64,000 nt of DNA from assembly GCA_963797565.1 (NCBI GenBank), contig CAWCPM010000013.1, forward strand, positions 1 to 64,000, written 5' to 3'. This document shows positions 38,152-45,691 of the stretch, piece by piece; position 1 is the stretch's first letter; every line of letters begins with the position of its first letter. A program made the position numbers and the translations under genes. This DNA comes from JAICYJ01 sp963797565 (lineage in GTDB: Bacteria; Actinomycetota; Thermoleophilia; Gaiellales; JAICJC01). Under the pieces are notes generated by a model. That model was not told the origin of the DNA, made no database searches, and saw only the letters and a program-made list of their open reading frames with translations.

Positions 38152-40203
38152 GGCCGGCGCTGCCCGACCGCGGGTTCGCGATCCGAGCGGCCCTGCTGGT
38201 GGCGGCGCTGGCGGCCGCCGTCCTGGTGCTGCGCGGCGCCGCACAGCTGCTGCCGGTGGGCCTGCCGCTGGCCGCCGCCCTGCTGGGTGTGCTGCTGGTG
38301 CCCGGCCTGGCCTGCGCGCGCGTCCTCGGCGTGGACGAGCAGCTGGAGGCTCCGGTGCTGCTGGCGGCGGCGATCCCGCTGGGCTGCGCCGTCTGGTCTC
38401 TGGGGCTGATGGCGGCGCTGATCGTGGGGCTGCCGCTGACCGCCCTGGCGCTGCTCGTGGCGTTGCTCTGCGCCGCCGCGCTGGCCGCGTCAACGCCCCG
38501 CATCCACGTATCCGGCAGCGGCGCGCAGCTGGCCGGCGTGGCGGTGGGAGGCGTGGTGATGGCGTTGCTGGCGTCGCGCTACGAGACGGTGCTGCACGGC
38601 GACGCGCTGTTCCACGCCGGGCGCGTGCGCAAGCTGCTCGACCTGCCGCACCTGACGCTCAGCGGCCTGGCGTCGGTATGGCACGGCTCGCCCCACGCCG
38701 GCTACGTGGTGCCGGTGCTGCACGCGATCGAGGCGGTGGCGATCCGGATCACCGGCTCGGATCCATCGGCGGCCTACTCCAGCCTGGCGCCCGGCTGCGC
38801 GCTGCTGCTGCCGCTGGCCGTCTACGCGCTGGGCTCCGCCGCAGCGGGCCGCACGGTCGGCGCCGCGGCCGCGTTCCTGGCCTGCTGGGATGCGCTCGCG
38901 CGGGGATCTCTGGCGACGTTGCAGCAGCCGCCCGAGTTCACGTTCTACGTCCTGATCCCCGCCCTGCTGGCCTTGCTCGCCGCGACTGCGCGCGGCGGCT
39001 TTGACCGGCGGCTGAGCCGGGCGGCACTGCTCGGCGTGCTTGCCGTCACGCTGATCCACGCCAGCTACACGGTGCTTGTGCTGGCCTGCATGGCGGGGGT
39101 CGTGATCGTGCTGCGGCGGGGCTGGCGCCTGCTGGCGGCATCGGTCGCGCTGACCGGCGTCATCTACGGCGTGATCTGGGCGGTCGCACTGCGGGGCGGG
39201 ACGCGGCTGCCGCGACCACCGGTGCTGGACACCGTGTACGTGGTGGTACACGGGAACCCGGTCATCGCCCGGGCCGGCTGGATGCTCGACAGCCGGCCCG
39301 AGATCGCCGTCGGGGTGCTGGCCGTCGTGCCTCTGATGCTGCTGTTCCGGCGCCGCCACGCGGTGCCGGCCGCGATCATGGGCGCCGCCCTGGTGCTCTG
39401 CTCGTTCCCCTGGGTGCCGGCGCTGCTCACGTCGGTGCTCGGCTACGGCCAGGTCAAGCGGTTCCCGCGCAGCGGGCTGCCGTGGGCGCTGACCGCGGCC
39501 ATCGTGGTGGTGGAGGTGGCGGCGGTGACGGGCGGCAGGATGGCGATCCCGGCCGCGCTGGGCGTGGCGGCCGCCTCGCTTGCGTACCAGGCCTGGGTGC
39601 CCGAGGGCGACCCGCTCACGTTCGCGATCGCCGCGCTGACGGTGGCCGGCGTCGCGGTATCGGCCTGGCCGGCGCTGCGCGGGCGCAACGCGCGGATGCA
39701 CGCCGCGTCGCCGGCCGCGCTGGGCGCCGTGGCACTGCTCGCGATCGCGCTGATCGCAGGATCGGTGCGCTCGGCAGCGAACGGAAGTGGTCTCCGACCT
39801 GCGGCACGGGCCGAGCATCAGCGAGTCGCAGCCGCGGCTGCCGGAGCCGGTGATCGGGTTCTTCCGCCAGCACGACGGAGCGCCGTTCCCCGTGGTGCTG
39901 GCCGAGGCCTACATCGGCTACCAGCTGGCCGGCGAGGCAACCGTCTACCCGATGGCGCTGCCGCTGGAGCGAGCGCGGGGCGAGCCGCGGAACATGCCGC
40001 TGGCGCGCAAGCGGGCGGTCAACATCGCGTTGAAGCCGGGCACGTCGCCGGCCGCGCGCGCCGCCATCCTCGACCGGTTCCACGTCCGCTACCTGCTGGT
40101 GAACACGAAGACAACGCCGACGGCGGTTGCGGCGCTGTCCGCTGATCCCGGCCTGCGCGAGGTGTTCCGGTACGGCGACTGGGCGGCGTACGCGCGCCGC
40201 TAG
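38148..40203 (+). CDS. Large polytopic membrane protein (glycosyltransferase-C-like), one frame break
   Basis: A ~684-residue protein with at least twelve hydrophobic segments in the first ~560 residues. The first large loop has YETVLHGDALFHAGRVRKLL, reminiscent of the acidic loop of GT-C membrane transferases, and SVWHGSPHAGYVVPVLHAIE follows. Near 39780 a one-base gain breaks the frame. The continuation (TEVVSDLRHGPSISESQPRL to YGDWAAYARR) is a soluble domain that may face outside, containing VLAEAYIGYQLAGEATVYPM and FHVRYLLVNTK. This resembles the C-terminal domain of bacterial GT-C-type proteins of unknown substrate. It stops two bases before the convergent VOC gene. Confidence 0.72.
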
Positions 40204-40205
40204 GT

Positions 40206-40625
40206 CTATGGACCGGACGGCTCGTCGACGCGGCCGTCGAAGTGCGCGGCCGCACCCGGGCGCACCAGCTCGTAGACGGCGAGCCGCTGCCCGCCCGCCG
40301 CCGTGAAGCTGGCGCAGGGGCCGTGCGGGATCTCGAGCCGGTGCAGCGGGCCGACCCCGCGCCGCTCGAGCTCACGAAGCGCCTCGTCGTAGCTCTCGAC
40401 CCGGTAGACGAGGATCGGCGCCGATCCCTCGAGATGGCCGCTGAGCAGGATCGCCGGGCCCGACTCCGAGACGCGCAGGCAGGCGACGACGGTGCCCATG
40501 CCGCGCACCTTCCAGACCAGCTCGGCACCCAGCTGGTCGACATACCGGCGGGCGGCGTCGTCCACGTCGGCGGTGGGGACGTACAGGAAGTCCAGCGACA
40601 GGAAGAGCGGTTCCGGCGGTTCCAT
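40206..40625 (-). CDS. VOC-family (glyoxalase-like) protein
   Basis: A 139-residue single VOC domain. LFLSLDFLYVPTADVDDAARRYVDQLG is the opening unit and VESYDEALRELERRGVGPLH the second; LEIPHGPCASFTAAGGQRLAVYEL resembles the conserved end. The ATG at 40623-40625 is one base after the stop of the upstream N-methyl amino acid oxidase gene, so they form an operon. The ligand or reaction is not recognisable; a supporting role in amine oxidation is only suggested by context. Confidence 0.8.
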   Translation of the reverse strand: MEPPEPLFLSLDFLYVPTADVDDAARRYVDQLGAELVWKVRGMGTVVACLRVSESGPAILLSGHLEGSAPILVYRVESYDEALRELERRGVGPLHRLEIPHGPCASFTAAGGQRLAVYELVRPGAAAHFDGRVDEPSGP

Positions 40626-40626
40626 C

Positions 40627-41793
40627 CTAAACCCTGGCCGGGCTCGGGTCGCGGCCGGGCGCAAGCGCCGGCCGGTCGGCGCGGAATCGCGCCAGGTCCG
40701 GCGACGGCGTGCGGCCCAGGGCGATCTCGGCCAGCATCCTGCCCAGCAGCGAGGCGAACTTGAAGCCGTGGCCGTCGGCCACCGCCGCCACGATACCGGG
40801 GTGCTGCGGCAGCGCCGAGATCACGAAGTCGCGGTCGGGGGTCATCGTGTACAGGCAGGTCTTGGTCAGCACCGGCGCTCCCAGCCCGGGAATCAGATCC
40901 GAGACGAAGCGGTGCAGGCGCTCGGTCGCGGCCGGGTCTGGGTCGAAGCTGCGCGTGCGCGCGGTCACCTCGGCGCCGCCCTGGTCCTCCGCCGCCTTGA
41001 CCGCCCGCTCACCGAAGACCGGGAAACCGTAGTACGTCCGTGCGCCGTGCCAGATCCAGACCGGGAACCGGTCGGGACGGAAGCGATCGAGGTCGTCGGC
41101 GGCCAGGTAGGAGACCTGCTCCTGGCTGACCGTGAGCGGCAGGCTCGCGTCCAGCGGCTCCAGGAGCTCGTTCAGCCACGCTCCGGCCGAGAGGATCACC
41201 GACCGGCAGCGGACGGTGCGACCGTCCGCCTCCACCAGCAGGTCCCGGCCGGAGGGTCGTACGGCGGTGACGGCACACCCGTCAATCAGCTCCGCACCGG
41301 CCTCCCGGGCCAGCCGCTGGTGGGCGGCGGTGGCGCGCTCGCTGGCGACGAACCCGGCGCGCGCGTGGGCCAGCGCAGGCACGTCGCCGGGCGGCGCCAG
41401 CTGCGGCCAGCGGGCCGACACGTCCGCACCGGTCAGCAGCTCCACCTCGGCGCCGCCTTCGATCATGCCGGCCGCGTAGACGTCGCGGCCCAGCGGCGCG
41501 TCCGGGCCGAACATGTCGATGCCGCCCGTCAGGTGCACCAGCTGCTCGCCGGCGGCGCGCTCGACCTCGCCCCATACGTCGTACGCGGTGGCCGCCAGCC
41601 GCACGTAGTCCGGGTGGTGGTAGGCCAGCCGGATCAAGCGCGAATGGTCGTGCGACCCGCCGCGATCGTGGCCCAGCGGGAACTGCTCGAGGCCGACCAC
41701 GCGCGCGCCCATCCGCGCCGCCCAGCAGGCCGCGGCGCTGCCCAGACCGCCCAATCCGACAACGGCCACGTCGGCGGCCGGCTCTGCGCTCAT
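40627..41793 (-). CDS. N-methyl amino acid oxidase, MTOX / monomeric sarcosine oxidase type
   Basis: A 388-residue flavoprotein that oxidatively demethylates an N-methyl amino acid with O2, giving formaldehyde and H2O2. The FAD motif is DVAVVGLGGLGSAAACWAA. The family loop GGSHDHSRLIRLAY contacts the flavin. C313 in KTCLYTMTPDRDF sits where the covalent flavin Cys lies in sarcosine oxidase and MTOX. The C-terminal VADGHGFKFASLLGRMLAEI is diagnostic. ATG 41791-41793 has AGGAGGAG upstream. It is divergent from the UgpC/MalK-type ATPase and followed by a VOC gene. Sarcosine could come from the methylated-amine island at 51-64 kb; that link is inference. Confidence 0.9.
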   Translation of the reverse strand: MSAEPAADVAVVGLGGLGSAAACWAARMGARVVGLEQFPLGHDRGGSHDHSRLIRLAYHHPDYVRLAATAYDVWGEVERAAGEQLVHLTGGIDMFGPDAPLGRDVYAAGMIEGGAEVELLTGADVSARWPQLAPPGDVPALAHARAGFVASERATAAHQRLAREAGAELIDGCAVTAVRPSGRDLLVEADGRTVRCRSVILSAGAWLNELLEPLDASLPLTVSQEQVSYLAADDLDRFRPDRFPVWIWHGARTYYGFPVFGERAVKAAEDQGGAEVTARTRSFDPDPAATERLHRFVSDLIPGLGAPVLTKTCLYTMTPDRDFVISALPQHPGIVAAVADGHGFKFASLLGRMLAEIALGRTPSPDLARFRADRPALAPGRDPSPARV

Positions 41794-41840
41794 CGCTGCT
41801 CCTCCTCGTGGTCTCGATCCGACCGTATTATGGGGGCGCA

Positions 41841-43028
41841 ATGGCGCAGATCGGCTTCGACGAGGTGACAAAGGTCTACGAGGACGGCACGGAGGCCGTG
41901 CGCGCCGTCGACCTCATGATCGAGGACGGCACGCTGATGGTGCTGGTCGGCCCCTCCGGCTGCGGCAAGACGACGCTGCTGCGGATGGTGGCCGGGCTGG
42001 AGGAGATCACCGGCGGCAGCATCCGCCTCGGAGACGCCGTCATCAACGACGTGGAGGCCAAGAACCGGGACCTGGCGATGGTGTTCCAGAACTACGCCCT
42101 CTACCCGCACATGACCTGCTACGACAACATGGCCTTCGGGCTGAAGCTGCGCAAGGTGCCGCGCAAGGAGATCGACCGGCGCGTGCGCGAGACGGCCAGG
42201 ACGCTGGGGCTGGAGGATCAGCTCAAGAAGAAGCCGCGGGCGCTGTCGGGCGGCCAGCGGCAGCGGGTGGCGATGGGTCGCGCGATCGTGCGCGAGCCGC
42301 AGGCGTTCCTGATGGACGAGCCGCTGTCGAACCTGGATGCCAAGCTGCGGGTGCAGATGCGCACCGAGATCTCGCGGATTCAGCGCGACCTGGGCGTGAC
42401 CATGATCTACGTCACACATGACCAGACCGAGGCGATGACCATGGGCGACAGGGTGGCCGTGATGAACCGCGGCGTGCTGCAGCAGGTGGACGCCCCGCAG
42501 GAGATGTACGACCGTCCCGCCAATCTGTTCGTGGCCGGATTCATCGGCTCGCCGGCCATGAACATGGTCGACGCGGTGCTGCGCCGTTCCGAGAGTGGCG
42601 GCGCGGTCGAGTTCGCAGGCATCAGCCTGCGCGTGCCCGAGCAGACCTTCCAGGAACGGCCGGCGCTGGCCGCCCGGGCCGGCAGCCGGGTGGTGCTGGG
42701 GATCCGGCCGGAGGACATCGAGGATCCGCAGTTCATCAACGACCGCGTGGATGGGTCGGACATCCAGGTGGTCGTCGATATCCGTGAGGCGATGGGCTCG
42801 GAGGTCTACGTCCACTTCGGCGTGGACGCTCCGCCGGTGATCACCGAGGACACGATCGACCTGGCCGCCGACGCCGAGCTGCTGCCCGAGGCCGACGGCG
42901 GTGCTCGGACCTCCTTCGTGGCGCGGCTGAACCCGCGCACGTCAGCGCAGCGGGGACAGCCGATCACCCTGCAGGTCGACAACCGCCGGCTGCACTTCTT
43001 CGACCCCGTTACGGGCGAGGCTATCTGA
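41841..43028 (+). CDS. ABC transporter ATPase of UgpC/MalK type
   Basis: A 395-residue ATPase for import of sugars or related solutes. It has Walker A GPSGCGKTTLLRMVAGLE, Q-loop MVFQNYALYPHMT, signature LSGGQRQRVAMGRAIV, Walker B FLMDEPLSNLDAKLRVQ and switch His in YVTHDQTEAMTMGDRVAVM. The C-terminal regulatory OB-like region (from FIGSPAMNMVDA) includes VVLGIRPEDIEDPQFI. No permease or binding-protein gene is adjacent, so it may be a shared ATPase serving several importers, as UgpC/MsmX types can. TATTAT at 41826-41831 lies only 10 bases before ATG 41841, suggesting a leaderless transcript. Confidence 0.92.
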   Translation: MAQIGFDEVTKVYEDGTEAVRAVDLMIEDGTLMVLVGPSGCGKTTLLRMVAGLEEITGGSIRLGDAVINDVEAKNRDLAMVFQNYALYPHMTCYDNMAFGLKLRKVPRKEIDRRVRETARTLGLEDQLKKKPRALSGGQRQRVAMGRAIVREPQAFLMDEPLSNLDAKLRVQMRTEISRIQRDLGVTMIYVTHDQTEAMTMGDRVAVMNRGVLQQVDAPQEMYDRPANLFVAGFIGSPAMNMVDAVLRRSESGGAVEFAGISLRVPEQTFQERPALAARAGSRVVLGIRPEDIEDPQFINDRVDGSDIQVVVDIREAMGSEVYVHFGVDAPPVITEDTIDLAADAELLPEADGGARTSFVARLNPRTSAQRGQPITLQVDNRRLHFFDPVTGEAI

Positions 43029-44095
43029 CTATCTAACGGTGACGGGGACGCGCTGGACGGCGTTGTTCTCGTAGCCGCCCAGGTTCCACTCCGGCCACAG
43101 CGGCTGGGTGGCGCCGGTCGCGTCGGTGGCGCGGCAGCACAGCTCGTAGCGCACCCGCCCCCGCCGGCTCCCAGCTGACCGACCAGCCCCGCCAGACGTG
43201 CGGGCCGGCCTGATCGCCCAGCTCCGCCGCACTCCAGCTGTCGCCCCCGTCGGCCGAGAACTCGACCAGCTCGATCGGCCCCCAGCCTGACCAGGCCCGA
43301 CCCTGCACCGCAACCGGCTCGCCGGCCGAAACGGTGCGCTCGCGGCTCATGAACTCGGGGATACCGGGCGGCGCCATCAGCGCCCGCGGCATCATGCGCG
43401 TGACCGGCCGGCCGACCTCGTTCTGCTCCCGTCGCCAGCGGTACGACTGCGCCTGCTGGTAGCCCGCGAACGGCTCGCTGACGGCCGTGATCGAAGACAG
43501 CCACTTGACGTTGGTCATGCCGTACCAGCCCGGCACCACCAGACGCAGCGGGTAGCCGTGCTGCGACGGCAGCGGCGCGCCGTTCAGCTCGTAGGCCAGG
43601 ATCGCGCCGTCCTGCAAGGCCTGCTCGATCGTGAGGCTGCGCCCGTAGGTCTGCTCATCACCGCCCTCGAGCCCGCGATCGAGGCCCTCGAACACGATCT
43701 CGACGGCGTCGTCCAGCAGGCCGGCCTGCTCCAGCAGCGGCGCCAGCGGCGCACCCGTCCACTCAGCGGTGCCAACCGCCTCGAGCAGCCACGGCTGGCT
43801 GGTCACGTGCGGCTCCATGGTCGCGCGGCCGTTGCCGGCGCACTCCATCGTGACCGTCTGGGTTACGGACGGGCGGGCGCGGATGGCGTCCAGATCCAGC
43901 TCCAGCGGCCGCCGCACGCGGCCCGTCCACCCGCAGGCTCCACTCCTCGCCGACCGCCGGGATGTCGTAGTGCACCAGCAGGTAGTGCAGCCCCACCGGT
44001 GTGATCGCGTGGCGCAGCGCCTCCAGCGGCATGCCGTGGTTGCGGGCGGCGAGCTGCAGCTCCTCGCGGCTGATGCCGGCTGGCTGGGGATCCAT
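43029..44095 (-). CDS. Molybdopterin-dependent sulfite-oxidase-fold enzyme, two frame breaks
   Basis: A ~355-residue protein with the Mo-cofactor (sulfite oxidase) domain followed by the dimerisation Ig-like domain. The Mo domain contains TVTMECAGNGRATMEPH, where the Cys in ECAGNGR is the molybdenum ligand, then YGRSLTIEQALQDGAILAYE and HGYPLRLVVPGWYGMTNVKW. The C-terminal domain is REQNEV... to TQPLWPEWNLGGYENNAVQR. Breaks near 43925 and 43160 are one-base gains, the second in a G run. No Tat signal is visible before PQPAGISREELQLAARN, unusual for exported relatives, so it may be cytoplasmic. ATG is at 44093-44095. The sulfur substrate is unproven. Confidence 0.83.
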
Positions 44096-44124
44096 GCCTC
44101 GCAGCGTACCGCCGTCTGGCCGAG

Positions 44125-44155
44125 GGCCGGGGGGTGCCCGACGCACCCCCCGGCC
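44125..44155 (-). terminator. Very stable 13-bp GC hairpin
   Basis: GGCCGGGGGGTGC (44125-44137) pairs perfectly with GCACCCCCCGGCC (44143-44155) around a five-base loop. It lies 10 bases after the stop of the BBE-type gene and before the next minus-strand gene. There is no T-tract, so it may be a factor-assisted terminator or an mRNA 3'-end barrier. Confidence 0.6.
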
Positions 44156-44165
44156 ACGGCCTGCC

Positions 44166-45560
44166 TCAGCTCGCGGGCTTGATGTTCTGGTTGACCCGGA
44201 AGGTGTTGTCCGGGTCGTACTGCGCCTTGGCGCGGGCCAGCCGGTCGTAGTTGTCCCGGTAGGTGGCCTTCACCCGCTCCTGGCCCTCGTCCATCATGAA
44301 GTTCACGTACGCGCCGCCGGCCGAGTAGGGGTGCGTGGCATCCCAGTAGTCGATCGTCCACTGCTTGATCGCGCCGGCGTTGGCCGGGTCGGGGTCGACG
44401 CCCACGATCACCTGCGCCCAGGTGACGTCGCGGTAGCTGAACGCGGTATCACCCGCGCCGACGTCGTGCACGGCCCCGTCGATGGGGTACATGTGCATGG
44501 TCGACTGGCCGGGGCGCATCTCGTTCGCGAACCTGACGTGCTGCTCGATGGCGGCGTCCGGCAGATCGCGCACGAAGTCGGCCCTCCAGTACCACTGGTC
44601 GCCCTTCGGGTAGAGCGGGTCGAAGAATCCGTTCAGCGCCGGGAACGGCATCGGGCCGACCCCGTGCAGCACCGGCTCGACCGCCTCGAGCATCGGCGCC
44701 ATCGCCGCCGCGGCCTCCTCCTCGCTGCCGGTGTGACACCAGACGATGGCCGCCATCTTGCGGCCGTGCAGCTCCTCGGGGAACGCCGGCACGGGCGGCA
44801 CGGTCACGAACGCGAACCAGCCGTTCAGCTCGCGCGGAGCGGCGGGGAGGAACTCCCGGTAGGCCCGCATCACGGCGGCCGCGTCGTCCAGCGACCAGAA
44901 CGTGGGGCCGGCGACGACCATGCTCACCGGCTGCATCTTGAACGTGAACGACGTGACCACGCCGAAGTTGCCGCCGCCGCCGCGGAGCGCCCAGAACAGC
45001 TCCGGGTTCTCGTCGGCCGAGGCACGGACGATCGAGCCGTCGGCCAGGACGACCTCGGCCTCGAGCAGGTTGTCGATGGAGAGGCCGCCGGAGCGGGCGA
45101 TGTGCCCGATACCGCCGCCCAGCGTCAGCCCGCCGACGCCGGTGGTGCCGATGATGCCGCAGGGGACGGCGCCGCCGGCCTCGTGCGTGGCGGCGTCGAC
45201 GTCCTTCCAGAGGCACCCGCCGCCGACCCGCACCGTGCGGGCGGAGGCGTCGACGTCGATGCTGTTGATCCCGGCCAGATCGATGACGACGCCGCCGTCA
45301 CAGACGCCCAGGCCGCCGCCGTTGTGCCCGCCGCCGCGGACCGCGATCAGCGCGTTCTGCGAGCGGGCGAAGCCGATCACCGCCGCCACGTCGGCGGCCG
45401 AGGTGCAGCGGGCCACCAGGCCCGGCCGCCGGTCGATCATCGCGTTGTAGACCGAGCGCGCCTCGTCGTATCCGGCATCGTCCGGTCCCGTCAGGGTGCC
45501 GTTGAAGCTGCCGGCAAGTGCCGAGCGAGCCTCCGCGGCGAGTGTTGCGATCGTGCTCAT
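44166..45560 (-). CDS. FAD-linked oxidoreductase of the berberine-bridge / 6-hydroxynicotine-oxidase type
   Basis: A 464-residue PCMH-type flavoprotein. The FAD domain shows IAVRGGGHNGGGLGVCDGGV, in which H79 is the expected 8-alpha covalent flavin ligand, and CGIIGTTGVGGLTLGGGIGH. The position four residues before GVGG, where bicovalent members have Cys, is Ile, so single covalent attachment is likely. FWALRGGGGNFGVVTSFTFKM follows. The C-terminal BBE motif is YYWDATHPYSAGG-like with PYSAGGAYVNFM and YDPDNTFRVNQNI. It probably oxidises a sugar, alkaloid-like or secondary metabolite. It is divergent from the LuxR regulator, which may control it. Confidence 0.88.
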   Translation of the reverse strand: MSTIATLAAEARSALAGSFNGTLTGPDDAGYDEARSVYNAMIDRRPGLVARCTSAADVAAVIGFARSQNALIAVRGGGHNGGGLGVCDGGVVIDLAGINSIDVDASARTVRVGGGCLWKDVDAATHEAGGAVPCGIIGTTGVGGLTLGGGIGHIARSGGLSIDNLLEAEVVLADGSIVRASADENPELFWALRGGGGNFGVVTSFTFKMQPVSMVVAGPTFWSLDDAAAVMRAYREFLPAAPRELNGWFAFVTVPPVPAFPEELHGRKMAAIVWCHTGSEEEAAAAMAPMLEAVEPVLHGVGPMPFPALNGFFDPLYPKGDQWYWRADFVRDLPDAAIEQHVRFANEMRPGQSTMHMYPIDGAVHDVGAGDTAFSYRDVTWAQVIVGVDPDPANAGAIKQWTIDYWDATHPYSAGGAYVNFMMDEGQERVKATYRDNYDRLARAKAQYDPDNTFRVNQNIKPAS

Positions 45561-45636
45561 GTGACCTCCGATGGTCTGTATCGCTTGTGGCTATGGAGGC
45601 CGACGGTACCGAGGGTGGTCCAGGTTGTCATGACCG

Positions 45637-45686
45637 GGATTGATCGACTTCGTGCATCCATCGCGACGCGGTGCGATGATCAATCC
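45637..45686. promoter_or_regulatory. Nested inverted repeat between the BBE-type and LuxR genes
   Basis: GGATTGATC (45637-45645) is exactly inverted as GATCAATCC (45678-45686). Between them CATCGC and GCGATG form a second, inner pair. The structure ends six bases before the LuxR ATG at 45692 and could be an operator for one or both divergent genes or a hairpin over the start region. No clear ribosome site precedes the LuxR start. Confidence 0.45.
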
Positions 45687-45691
45687 TGACT

